Source: Pollenia angustigena
Taxonomy: Eukaryota > Arthropoda > Insecta > Diptera > Polleniidae
Assembly: GCA_930367215.1 (NCBI GenBank)
Contig: OV884058.1
Location: forward strand, 218,096,208-218,160,207
Direction of reading: 5' to 3'
Length of the DNA: 64,000 nucleotides
Position 1 is the first letter of the stretch, and each line of letters begins with the position of its first letter. Under the pieces are notes generated by a model. That model was not told where the DNA came from. It was given only the letters and a program-made list of their open reading frames with translations, and ran no database searches. Made by a program: the position numbers and the translations under genes. Shown here piece after piece: positions 10,945-21,560 of the stretch.

Positions 10945-11395
10945 CAAACTTGCTCTATTTTAAGCAACTTTTACATTGAGAATCCGGCTTTATTTTCAAC
11001 AACGAATTTTAAAAATGCTTTGCTTTATTCCAAGTTTCTTTTCTATAGAAGTTGTTGCTTTGTTCTAAGTAAACTTTTTATAGAAAATTTTGCTCTATTC
11101 AAAGTGGCTTTGCTATAGGAAATATTGCTCTAACTTAAGTAACGTTTCTAAAGAAAATCTTCTTTTCTTTTTAACGATTTTTGTAATAAAAAAGTTTGGC
11201 GATTTTAAGAAACCATTCTAACAGGAAAGCTCTATTCTAAGCAACTTTTTTCCGAACAATTTTTGTATAGAAAATGTGTATCTGTCTTAAGAAACTTTCC
11301 CAAAAAGAGAGCTTTATTCTAAGCAACCATTTCATAGAAAATGATGCCCTATTCTAAAAATATTTTCTTCATAAATCTTTCTATATTCAAACGTG
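10945..11395 (+). repeat. Degenerate palindromic minisatellite, segment 1
   Basis: Repeats of about 35-50 bp are built from TGCTCTATTCTAAGCAAC followed by the palindrome-like TTTTCTATAGAAAA. Units are strongly diverged. The same repeat fills 21300-21560 and 22545-26940. Confidence 0.7.
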
Positions 11396-11819
11396 CCGTT
11401 AGCCAAGCACCTTTGCTTGTTTAAATTGTGAGCCGATTATCATAAAAATTTTTACTGTAATTTTCTGATTGCCCGGCGCTTAAAAGAATACATATATTTT
11501 AAATATTTGTAGCTTTTCAAGAAGTTGTGGCAGCTCGCATAGTCTGGGTTCACACTAGACAGTTTTGTTTCCTTTAGTAGAAGTTTGGAATTTGGTACAA
11601 ATTGCTTTGTTATCAATTCATGGGATTTGTTTAAACAAATTTTATACTACTTTTATTTCAATGGTGGCAGCGAAGCATACCGGGTTAAGCTTGTAATGTA
11701 TGCATTATTAAAATCTTTTTAAATGGCCATAATTGTGTGTTTATATAAAAAATATAAAAAAATATGTTTTTTATTTCTATAAAATACTTATAATTATGTC
11801 ACTAAGCTCTATTCATTTA
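11396..11819. other. Interval with one orphan MITE end
   Basis: GTCTGGGTTCACACTAG at 11540 matches the inner element ends at 9.2-9.4 kb, but no opposite end was found. Confidence 0.45.
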
Positions 11820-11821
11820 TA

Positions 11822-12188
11822 CAGGGTGGGCCGGCCAATTTCGACTGCCTGATTTGAAATGCTTATAACTTTTTTATTTTTACAGTTTTTTGATAAATTT
11901 TTTTTTCGAAAGATAAGAAAGAAGCTTAGCTACCCGTTTTAAGAATCCGGTTCACAAAAAGCTGTTACTCGATCTCTTCGCACTGGAGAAGCTGTGGATG
12001 CTGTAAGAGAAAGTGTCTACACCGATCCTACTGAGTCAACTCGTCGCTAGGGGATCTTCAGAACATCTCTACAGCTCAATTTAATCTGACAATGTTTCAA
12101 CATAAATTTCAATTGGCTTAAGAATTATTGCCTCTGGATTACAACTTCTAAAATATGCCAGTCAGTCAGTCAAAGTTGGCGCACCCTG
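11822..12188 (+). mobile_element. Deleted mariner-like element with transposase remnant
   Basis: The ends CAGGGTGGGCC and CAGGGTGCGCC are inverted and flanked by TA (11820-11821, 12189-12190), the Tc1/mariner target. The interior (about 11958-12050) reads VTRSLRTGEAVDAVRES then TDPTESTRR before a stop, recognisable as the DNA-binding to linker region of mariner transposases. The catalytic domain is absent, so it is a 367-bp internally deleted copy. Confidence 0.8.
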
Positions 12189-12190
12189 TA

Positions 12191-12948
12191 CTTTATGTTG
12201 TACGTTATAGAAAAGTTCTACGTGTCTGCAAATTTCTTTATTATTAAATCTATTAAAAACATTTCATTTTGTTTTACAAAATTATAAAATAATTTAATCT
12301 GCGTTATAATAAATTAAATTTTTCCATAAATTGAACAACAAAAACAACCTAATTGTTTGTTTAAATAAATATATAACAACAAACATTCAAACAACAATAA
12401 CCATGCAATTAAACAAAATTCCAAAAAAAAAAAATGCAAAATAAACACTATTATAAATAAAAAACATACCCTTGTATACATAAAACACATATACAATCAG
12501 GTTTTTTAAACACTTTAAAGCCCTGAACAAACGCACACCAATACAAGCAAACAACGATTTTATAAAATGAAATTAAACGAAAAAACAGAAATACTTTGAA
12601 TCAACTCTTGCATAAAAAATACACACAAACAAAAACAAGTGTAGAATAAGCACCAACTGCAGCACACCCACATTTTCGCAAAAAAAAAAAAAAAAAATAT
12701 GCAAACATGTATGAGAACAAGAGAGTGCTGCTGTTTTGTCTGGCATTGTCGTATCGTTATTGCATGTTTGTCGGCTTGTATGTTTTTGTTTATTTCTCAC
12801 ATGTTGGTAAGTAAAAAAAAAACCGAACAGACATACAGGAAACCGAAACAAGTGTAGGGGTGTGTTAATGTTAAATAAACTGAAATATGTTGACCGTCAT
12901 TAACATAAAAGCTGACGTGTCTTTATGACCTGTCCAAACAAAACAAAA
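12191..12948. other. A/C-rich low-complexity interval
   Basis: Runs of AAC/AAA and a poly-A tract near 12680-12697 give long but low-complexity open frames on the minus strand. No gene is supported. Confidence 0.45.
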
Positions 12949-13160
12949 AAAAAAACAAGTAACAGTGCTATATTCGGCTGTGCCGGATCTTATATACCCT
13001 TCATCAGGGTTGATAAAGTTGGTACAATTGTACTTTTTTTGGTACAACTCAAAACTAAAAAGTACGCTGGCATCCCCGTGACTCATTTGGTACTATTTCC
13101 AAACCTACTTATAATTGGTATAAAATTGCAACTCGTATTAACTGTTGAATGAATATAAGC
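12949..13160 (-). mobile_element. DINE-like element end (family D)
   Basis: On the plus strand it begins AAACAAGTAACAGTGC, has the hairpin ATTCGGCTGTGCCGGAT and then TATACCCTTCATCAGGG. This is the 3' end of a DINE-like element on the minus strand. TTGGTACAATTGTACTTTT distinguishes it from families A-C. It is cut by the element at 13170. Confidence 0.65.
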
Positions 13161-13169
13161 GGAGTTTAG

Positions 13170-14159
13170 GGCGCTGCGAACTATGGCCCCAAAAAATAAA
13201 TGAAAATTGACCCCAAATTTGGGGCTATTTTTCATAATGCAATATGACCCTAAATTTGGGGTTATTCTTCATTATGAAAAATCACCTCAAAATTTATAAT
13301 GAATTTTAACCCCAAAAAAGAACACAAAGAAAGTGGCATTAAACATTTTCGGTGGAGTTCATATGCCCAAAACTAAAAATCCCAAATTTAGAATCCCGAT
13401 TTCAAAATCCGGATAATTATACAGTTTTGGTTTTAAATCGTACAAATGATAGCACGGTTGGGCTTTCGGCCATGCACAAGGATTTTTTTCTCTATGGTAT
13501 AACGAACACTGGCTTCGCTAACTAAAGCTTCTCTGTATAGACGGCCTTCGGCCGGGTGAAATGTTTTTCTTCTCTTTGGTATAACGAACACTGGCTTCGC
13601 TCACTAAAGATTCCCTACATAGCCGGCCTTCGGCCGGGCGCAAGGATTTTCTTTTCTATGGTATAACGAACTCTTCTCGTAATAGCCGGCCTTCGGCCGG
13701 GCTCAAGGATTTTTTCCTCTATGGTATAACAAACACCGGCTTCGCTAACTTAAGCATCTCTGCATAACCGGCAAGGAATTCTCTACTTTGGTATAAGAAT
13801 TCTGGTTTTTTATGTTGTCCCTAGAAACTTTTGCATAGAATTTTATAAAATTTGTGTAAAATGTTTGGGGTGATTTTTCATTTCTTTAAACTTGCATTTT
13901 TTATTAGTAGATGAAAAATAGCCCCAAAGTAAAAATTGTGATTTTATTTGGGGCCATTTTTCATTCCTTGATATTGGGGTCATTTTTCATTCCACTTAAA
14001 ATGCAAAAACATCCTAACGAAAAAATGAAAAATAACCCAAAAAAAAAAACAAAAAAATTGCGCCAAAATTGCGTGTTGTTGTGTCTCATGTAAAACTTTG
14101 GGGCCGTTTTTCATTTTCCTTTTGGGGCCATATTTCCTGGGGTCATTTTGCGCACCGCC
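13170..14159. mobile_element. Element with 9-bp flanking repeat GGAGTTTAG
   Basis: GGAGTTTAG occurs immediately left (13161-13169) and right (14160-14168). The inverted ends GGCGCTGCGAA and GGCGGTGCGCAA are imperfect. The subterminal zones are filled with ATGAAAAAT/GCCCCAAA motifs in both orientations. An 8-bp duplication with GGCGGTGCGC-type ends would fit a hAT-like element. The GC-hairpin array lies inside. No coding sequence. Confidence 0.7.
13455..13800. repeat. GC-hairpin repeat, locus 2 (four to five units)
   Basis: Units are spaced 82 and 63 bp (hairpin starts 13543, 13625, 13688), each with GGCCTTCGGCC, GCAAGGATTTT, TATGGTATAACGAA and CTGGCTTCGCTAAC. The hairpin is the only strongly GC-rich sequence nearby. 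Confidence 0.85.
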
Positions 14160-14168
14160 GGAGTTTAG

Positions 14169-15298
14169 TGTTTGGTGCAAATAATCTTGCGAAAATGCAA
14201 TATGTCGTAGCTTTTTTTTATGAACTCTAAGGGAAGCTCTTTATTTTTTGTTGTTGGTATTACAAAACAGCTATGATATTTTGCGTTTGCTCTTTTGCAA
14301 GACCATTTGCACGAAACTCTGAACTCCGCTATTGTGAATAGATTTTTGCACTTGCTCATTGAACGATTGCTTATCCCACATGCTAAATTAAGTATTAGCG
14401 GCAGCATATAAGCGTGTATTTTCTGATGATATTGACAAGTTTTTAAAAGATATAGGAAGCCACTTCTGCAAAAGTTCTGCATAGTAGAAGAGACGACTTC
14501 TTCTCAACTCAAAATTATTTTGGAACGAACTCACAATTTTTTCAATTATTCGTCAACAAGATGATTGTCACGTCAAGAAGTAATTAACAGAATCTTGGAA
14601 CAGTGGTAGCCCGCTCTATTATTATTTTACTCCGAACAAGTTTGAAGGAGACTTTACAAGCGCTTAATTAAATTTGATTATATTCGTGCTTTCTACTCCT
14701 TTCCTGTTTTTGCAGAACATATTGAAAATTGTAAACACAAAAGATTTGGAAATATAGTCAGAAGATGTTTTTTTTATTTACGTTTAAAATTCTTAAAAGG
14801 TTATAAAAACGCTCTCTGGCGGCAATCAAAAAAAAAAAAAAAAAAAAAAATGGATTTCTCGACCCTAAATACCGCATGATACAGGTCTGGCTAGACAAAA
14901 TACAATTTGTTTGCCTCTATTCTTGAATATTTTGGAAAACTAACTATTTTGAAAAATCCAGGGTCGAAATTCATTTTTATCCTATGGTTTCTTGGAAAAG
15001 TTTCTTGGAATGACTTATAGAAAAAGTATCGCGATGTGCTTTCGAAGCGAAAACATTTTACCCACCCTATTTTTATGTATATATAATAAATGATCATGAA
15101 TTTTTTCTATCTATACTTTACATGTACAAATTAAGTACCTTTTGTTTTTGTTGGATTAAATTTTTGTTAAAAAAAAAAAAAACAAAAATAAAAGTCCGTT
15201 GGTACGATATTGAATTCTCATTTATCATCCCTGCCCTTCATCATTTTGCGAGCAGAATATAGAGCAACTAGACAAAAACTAAAAAACTTTTACATATG
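14169..15298. other. AT-rich interval with poly-A tract
   Basis: A 23-bp poly-A run lies at about 14828-14850. No element ends or coding sequence were recognised. Confidence 0.4.
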
Positions 15299-15801
15299 CA
15301 GTCAAATCCCGATAATTCGTACCCCGATAAATCGTAATTCCCGATAATTCGTAATAAGCTGTCGGTCCCTTGAACAAATCTCGTTAATTCGTAAAATGTC
15401 CATACATTTTGGTCCCCTCGATAATTCGTAATTTTTTTTCGAAGAAAATCGCCTTTACATCTTATAAATCGTAATTGTTTGCTAACTACCACTTATAATT
15501 CGTAATAAAAACAACAGAAACTTGGAAATAATGATTTTTTGTTTACCGTTTTTTTTTTGCGTGGGCTTTTGCTTGTTCGTGTGTTTGTTTTCTTAAGATC
15601 AGTTTGTTACATAAATAATTTTTATAGGTATATTTTATTTTTAACAATTGTCTTTTATGTGTTTTTTATTGTTTTAGTAAATAAATTGAAAAACCCCGTT
15701 AATTCGTATTAATTTTATTTAAACCCCGGTAAATCGAAAACCCCTATAATTCGTAAGAAATGGCCGGTCCCTTGCGATTACGAATTATCGCGATTCTACT
15801 G
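15299..15801. mobile_element. pogo/Tigger-like MITE
   Basis: The ends CAGTCAAATCCCGATAAT and CAGTAGAATCGCGATAAT are inverted, with TA on the right side (the left is TG, one change). GATAATTCGTA/AATTCGTAAT motifs are repeated toward both ends. CAGT-type termini with TA insertion fit pogo/Tigger elements of the Tc1/mariner superfamily. No transposase frame. Confidence 0.75.
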
Positions 15802-15924
15802 TACATACATATTTACAATACCAAAAACTTCATTATAAATGAAATTTAAAAAGCGAAATCTGTAAATATTTTTTTAAAATCGTTTTCGAACATACAAATT
15901 AAAAAAAAATTGGTTTTAAAAAAC

Positions 15925-15992
15925 TAAGATTCGAACCAGGGGACTCAAGTTTTTAACCTTAACAAACCCCCTAGACAACTGGACCATGAAGG
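15925..15992 (-). repeat. tRNA-like SINE head or tRNA relic
   Basis: On the minus strand TGGTCCAGTTGTCTAGG resembles an internal A box and GGTTCGAATC is an exact B box about 35 bp downstream. The T-stem does not pair well, so it is not a functional tRNA gene. No poly-A tail was identified. Confidence 0.5.
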
Positions 15993-16077
15993 AACGTTGT
16001 TTGAATATCATTAAATTGAATTATGGCCTGTTTTATGGTTCACAACTCAACTCAGTTGAGTTAATCAACTTGGCTTT

Positions 16078-16192
16078 TCATAAGGACCCAGAATATATAT
16101 ACTTTATAGGGTCTAAGATCAATATTGTAGAAATTACAAACGGAATGACTTACTCATATATACCCTTTTCCACCTGTGGTGAAGGGTATAAA
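16078..16192 (-). mobile_element. DINE-like family C 5' fragment
   Basis: It contains AAGGACCCAGAATATATA, AGAAATTACAAACGGAATGA and CCCTTTTCCACCTGTGGTGA followed by GGGTATA. The identical head ends the 61.9-62.7 kb copy. Confidence 0.8.
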
Positions 16193-16245
16193 AAAGGAAC
16201 AACACACACAAACCATTTAATTTAAACAATGTTCAGAGAATAAAA

Positions 16246-16495
16246 TGCATTTTAATATCGGATAATTTTGTTGCCAGTTAAAAAGGTTAAAGTTTAATAT
16301 TAATAATCAGTCCAATTATAAAAAAAAATCCCCGGGGATTTTTTTCCCTATTCCCATTTTTACAACTGAATTTAAATGGAAAAAATGGGAAAAGGGATAA
16401 ACTCCCGGGGATTTTTTATTCATAATTGGATTAATTATTAATGTTAAAGTTTAACCTTTTTAACTGGCAACAAAATTATTCGATATTAAAATGCA
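16246..16495. repeat. 250-bp near-perfect palindrome
   Basis: The two halves are reverse complements over about 120 nt each, opening TGCATTTTAATATCG, then TTTTGTTGCCAGTTAAAAAG, and running through CCCCGGGG to a centre near 16370. I count about a dozen differences between arms and almost no loop. No flanking duplication was found. A transcript would form a long hairpin. Confidence 0.9.
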
Positions 16496-17190
16496 AGTTA
16501 ATATGACAATTTTGTATGTCCTTACCAAAAGGGAAATAAATGTACGCAGGTCAGTTGCATTAATTTAACATCCGCGCCTTAACAAAATGCATTACAACAT
16601 AAAATGAACTCTCCACAAAGTATGTATATATGAAAGTTGTCGTAAAATATTACAAAACTTTTCTGTATTTCCTTATCAAAACTGTATTTGTTACACATTT
16701 CTGCTTTTGCAGTTCATAGCCCCAAAGTAAACGAATTAAAATTGCCCAACAATTAAATTAAACAATAAAGCGTTTAAGCAACGAATGAGTTTTATATTTG
16801 CTCGGAATAAATATTAAATAATACGTTAAATATTTAAATGTTAAGCGGCAACAAAATATTTAGTATGAAACAAAAAATCAAACACATGGATAAATACTTG
16901 TATTCATATGGGGCGTATGATTAATATTTAATTATTTATATTCACAATGTATGATACATGATTTTTGGCTTTGGCATGGTGTGTTTTAGTGATGTAACGT
17001 ATATCGATTTGTAATATCGCGAATACGATTAAAGCTTTATATCACATTTACAATTGGAGCTGTTGCAGTATTAAAATGTTGACGGTATTTTCATTGTGTT
17101 GCAAAAGCTTATCGTTCGGAAACATAATTAAATTGAACAGTTCTTATACGTTCTTTTGAACTGATTATGATGAAATTATAAAATGTTTAA
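16496..17190. other. AT-rich interval, nothing identified
   Basis: No repeats or coding sequence were recognised. Confidence 0.4.
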
Positions 17191-17198
17191 GTAACTGC

Positions 17199-17967
17199 TA
17201 GGGATGAAACGATACGAGTAAATACAAGTACATATTCGATACTTTAATATAAGTACTAAGTATTTTTGTAATCGATACTTAGCAACCGAGTAACAAGTAG
17301 TATCGATAAAAAAATACTCGGTATCGGTCAAAAGTAAACGTTTCACTTTGGTATTGAAATAAATCTAAAATTTTCGTAAAAGGCTTTAACAATCTTAACG
17401 CGCTGCTGAATTGTGTACCTCTCAATGGTAGAAGCTGTCAAACACTGAAACAAAGAAAGGTCAAATTAAGTTGCGCAAAAAACTTGACGTTAAGGTGTGA
17501 CTCACAATTAACATCGTAGATTATGGTTTTACCACACTTTATTATATATTTACCAATTTAAAAATAAAATACATATTTACATTTAAAATAAATACACAGT
17601 GACATTGTTGATTTCTGGAATAAAAGGTGAATGATGGATTTTATCCTGAACGTTCTATTAAATTTCGTTTCCTAAGATAAAAAAAGACATTTCGGAAGGG
17701 AATTGGTGGTGGTCTCAATTTTTAAACTTTTCGTTTTGAACAAAAATGTTAAAGGGTCGTAGTTCTTATTGTATTATCTAGTACTAAAACACTAATAAGA
17801 ACGTGTATAAATGCTTCTTTCTATTCTTTTATCATACAAACCGCTACACGTACCGATACAAGTAAGTATCGATACTTTTTTTCGATACTGAGTAGGTATC
17901 GATACTTTACGAGCGATACCACATCGAGTAAAAGTATCGATACATTAGAAGTATCGTTTCATCCCTA
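17199..17967. mobile_element. hAT MITE, TSD GTAACTGC, rich in TATCGATA
   Basis: An exact 8-bp duplication GTAACTGC flanks it (17191-17198, 17968-17975). The ends TAGGGATGAAACGATAC are inverted. Both subterminal zones carry GTATCGATAC-type palindromes, including several exact TATCGATA. The middle is ordinary AT-rich DNA without a transposase. Ends and duplication together make the hAT call strong. Confidence 0.92.
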
Positions 17968-17975
17968 GTAACTGC

Positions 17976-18690
17976 AAAAAAACTGAAATTAAATCTGTAA
18001 GAACAAAAAATTTATAAGCATTTCAAATTACTCATTTAAATTTGTTCCAGCCTGAGGTAAAGTGGAAAATTTGGTTGGTTATTTTTGTAACTTTCAATGA
18101 AGGTAAAAGGGAATATCGTCAGCTCATTATTGGTTTGACCTACCGACCATTTAAAAAAAAAGACTAAGGTATAGGGCATATATATTTTAAATACCGCCTT
18201 TCTGAATCTATAACCGGTTTCACCAAATTTGTTATGGGTTCTGAGATAATAATCATTAATTTTGATCTATATCAACTATTTGAAAGCTAATTAAGTATTG
18301 TTTTGCTCTACACGCCACTGTTTGACGAATGCAGAAAATTCCTCATACAAAAACGTACAAAATAAATTTAACTCTTGCTTTGCTTCATTGCCGTTAAAAG
18401 AAGTAGTTTAAGCGAAATCAAAACAAAATGACAACAAGAAAAAAATTACAGTCTTACTTCGCTTCCTTGCCGAAAAAAAAGATGTAGGTTTAGCAAAAGG
18501 AAAATAAAATATCAACAAATCAATATACACCAGTGAGTAAACGTATGCAGCACAAAAAATTACTATTAAAAAAAAATTTTTTGAAAAGTAGCGTATGCGG
18601 CACAAAACAATAACTTTCACTTTCAATAAAATGCTATTTACACCTACGTTCGTTAATGATCGTTCAAAAAATGTTTATTTTTCTTCAAAA
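17976..18690. other. Interval with weak repeats
   Basis: ATATCGTCAGCTCATTATTG near 18113 is shared, inverted, with 20550-20575. CTTTGCTTCATTGCCG and CTTCGCTTCCTTGCCG occur about 78 bp apart near 18380-18470. No element boundaries are defined. Confidence 0.4.
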
Positions 18691-20443
18691 CATATGGGCA
18701 AATCCTGCGTGGCGAACGCTACATTCGCACGCGTTTTCTGATTGAAATATAAACATTTGTTGGTCTTCTAGATAAGATAGCTTCAACTTATATAAAGTAT
18801 TTAGTGACATTAATATGTACTTACGAATGGCATATATCATAATTTCTTAGCAAGTATTTGTTGCGAAATAATTGATCACAAAGTTTTGTGACGCACTCTA
18901 CAAAAAGTGGAAGTAACTTCAAAGGTTGAAGTGCGTTTTCCTAATTTTTAGCGAATTTGGCATGATAAGGTATACAAAATCTAATTCCTAAAAGAAAGAT
19001 GACTATAACAGAAATCAAAACGCACTTATTCGCAGCCAAAAAATTTTGTGATTTTTTGCAAAAAGCTGTGAACCCTTTGTGACGCACGCTACATAACGCA
19101 CGCTACAGTTTTCCAGTAGTATTTTATTTTTACATTTTATTTATTTTAACAAAAGAAATTATATTTTTATGAATTGCATTTCTTAAAGTAATTTCTTACC
19201 TAATTAATATCAACTTTTTTTTTTAACGAAATTTATATTTTGATGAGTCTGCTTTAAATGCTATTTTAAGCAGGGTTTAAAAAGCTGCAGTCAAAATCAA
19301 AAAATTGCTTTTTCTTCCACTTTCTGATTTTTCATTAGACAAAAATAAACCGTTGCTTTTACTTCTGATTCATTAAATGAAAACAGTCGTAGTGAAGGCA
19401 AAAGCAAAAAACGAAAAGTTGAACACAACAAAGAACATCAGCAGCCGACATGTTCGAAAGTGTTTGGTTTGACAGACTGAAACTTTTAATAAATCCCGAA
19501 GTTAACGAAGATGGGACGTTGTGTTCATTGTATGTAAGTATATGAAAGCGATAATGTTATTTTAAGTTTTATTTAATTTCAAAAAATTAAAAAGATTTGT
19601 AATAAATAAATATGTATGTATGTACATATTTATGTATATATGTACGCATGTATTATTTAAAAAAAATATGGAAAACAAAAACAAAAACGCAACGTCCCAT
19701 CTTCGTTAACAACGGGAATTTTTAAAAGTTTCAGTAGGCCAAACAAAACACTGCCGAACATGTTGACTGCCGATGTTCTTTGTTGTGTACAACATTTCGT
19801 TTTTTGCTTTTGCATTCACTGCGACTGTTTTCATTTAATGAATCAGGAGTAAAGTCAACGGTTTATTTTTGTCCAATGACAAATGAAGATGTCGAAGTTA
19901 CAGCACAATCTTATGACTTTTACTATCTCAACTGCAGCTTTTTAAACGCTGATTTTAAGCACAAAAATCGCCTAAAATAATGCCAAATTCACGTATAACA
20001 TTAAGAAATCAGCAGTGGGCTAGGATTTGGTAAAAATTATTGCATTAATGATCATTGAAATACGTATTTTTTAATTTAAAAATGAAACTAGATGACCCGT
20101 GCGAATATTCCGCACCGTTAGTTGTAATTTTTGTAACATAAAATGAAAGTAATTAATAGAAATTTTAGTAACTTCAATACATTTTAAAATATAATTTTTA
20201 TCAATGAAAATATTAATTTTTCAATTTCTAATTATTTTTCGTCATTAGTGTTAGAAATAAGCTTTAAAATGAGATATCATTAATTAAATTTGATGCGGTG
20301 GTATGGGAGATATTTTCAACGGACAAAAAAAAGTGCTTTAGAAATAATATATATGATTATACATCTAGTCTTATATTCCATTAAAAAAAAATTCATTTGA
20401 AAAATTTTTGGTTGGTGGACTGTTTCTGGGATTTGCCCGTATG
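18691..20443. mobile_element. CATATGGGCAAATCC element, copy 1
   Basis: The inverted ends are CATATGGGCAAATCC and CATACGGGCAAATCC. Copy 2 is at 45432-47201. Shared interior blocks include CGAACGCTACATTCGCA, TTTTGTGACGCAC and CGCACGCTACATAACGC. This copy contains a 681-bp hAT insertion (19271-19951) and about 260 bp near 20090-20350 absent from copy 2. A similar terminus, ATATGGGCAATTCCAGCG, is found at 49.5 kb. No coding sequence. Confidence 0.8.
19271..19951. mobile_element. Foldback hAT MITE, TSD ATTTTAAG
   Basis: ATTTTAAG is duplicated at 19263-19270 and 19952-19959. Copy 2 of the host element (46977-46990) shows the uninterrupted site CTATTTTAAGCACAAA, which confirms insertion. The ends CAGGGTTTAAAAAGCTGCAG and CAGCGTTTAAAAAGCTGCAG are inverted, and pairing continues imperfectly for roughly 240 bp per arm to AACGAAGATGGGACGTTG near 19500. 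Confidence 0.93.
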
Positions 20444-20574
20444 CCAGAAGCAGTAGTAAAAATACCAAAAAATTCTATCTGGTATATTTTCAAAATACTT
20501 CATGTCAACAATCACTGTTGTTTTGCTCCACTACGCCTTTTTGGCATAAGTAGCAAGCCAATAATGAGCTGACG

Positions 20575-21125
20575 ATATATAAGTTCGTCATTCCGTTTGT
20601 AATTTCTACAATAATGATCATAGACGCTAAAAAGTATATATATTCTGGGTCCTTATTAGGAGCGATGTGAATTTAATGATGTTATGATGGGAACTTGGTA
20701 GTTGTTTATTTATGTCACACATAGTCCAGAATTGTTTGCTGTTGAAATTCACCCTGATCGGTCCACAATTAGCTGAGATATGAGCAAAAAACCACGACTG
20801 CCTCTAATTTTACACAAAAATCACTTGTTGTTGTTGTTTTTTTTATTTTATTTTTATGTATGTCAAACTGTGGGCGCGATTGGACAAGTGGGCGCGGCAC
20901 TTCCCGTACAAAGACATCAAAGATTTCTGTATTTCTGGAGAACGGCACAGCCAAAGTTTTCAAATAAGATGCAAGTACACAACATCCGACAGAATGTGGG
21001 CGGGATTAGAAAAGTGGCACACAGATGATTTGTTTATTTCTAAAGAACGTTGTTTATATAAGTTTCTATTATTCTCGTACCATGGTCAAGATTCGCCATA
21101 GCCGAAAGTAACACTCTTACTTGTT
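20575..21125 (+). mobile_element. DINE-like family C copy, 5' truncated
   Basis: It starts at AAGTTCGTCATTCCGTTTGT, continues with AGTATATATATTCTGGGTCC and ends with a worn hairpin ATTCGCCATAGCCGAA plus CACTCTTACTTGTT. The TATACCC head is missing. GTTTTCAAAT/CATCCGACAGAATGTGGGCG blocks are shared with 28.6 kb and 62.28 kb. Confidence 0.75.
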
Positions 21126-21299
21126 CATATGAAAAGCTGTTTGTTTCTAACAACTTATTAAGGCAAAACTTGCCTTATTTTATGCCACTAGTCGATAGGC
21201 AAAGTTGATCAATTTTAAAATTCTTCATATATTTAAAAAAACTTTTCTTTAGTATATATAAGGTTTTTGTTTATAATATGTGTTTACACTTTATCTTTA

Positions 21300-21560
21300 G
21301 GAAAGTTATTTTATAGGAAAAGTGGCTCCTTTCTGACCCACTTTTTGACAGCTACACGTTTTTAAGCAATTTCTTTGGGAAAAGTTTTTCTATTTTAAGC
21401 AATACTGCTATAAGAAAATTTGCTCTGATATTGCCAACATTCCCATAGGAAAAGTTGCTTTATTCTAAGCCATTTTGTATATAGGAAAATTTATTTTGTT
21501 CTAAGCAAGTTTTTTGTACAAACAATTTACTTTATTTAGTTTTGGTAGTAAAACATTTCT
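21300..21560 (+). repeat. Degenerate palindromic minisatellite, segment 2
   Basis: Units such as TTTATTCTAAGCCATTTTG and CATAGGAAAAGTTGCTTT match the 10.9 and 22.5 kb repeats, with a spacing of roughly 45 bp. Confidence 0.65.

Noticed and set aside
13455..13800. CRISPR-like array
   Set aside because: Units are contiguous and degenerate, without unique spacers, in a eukaryotic repeat context.
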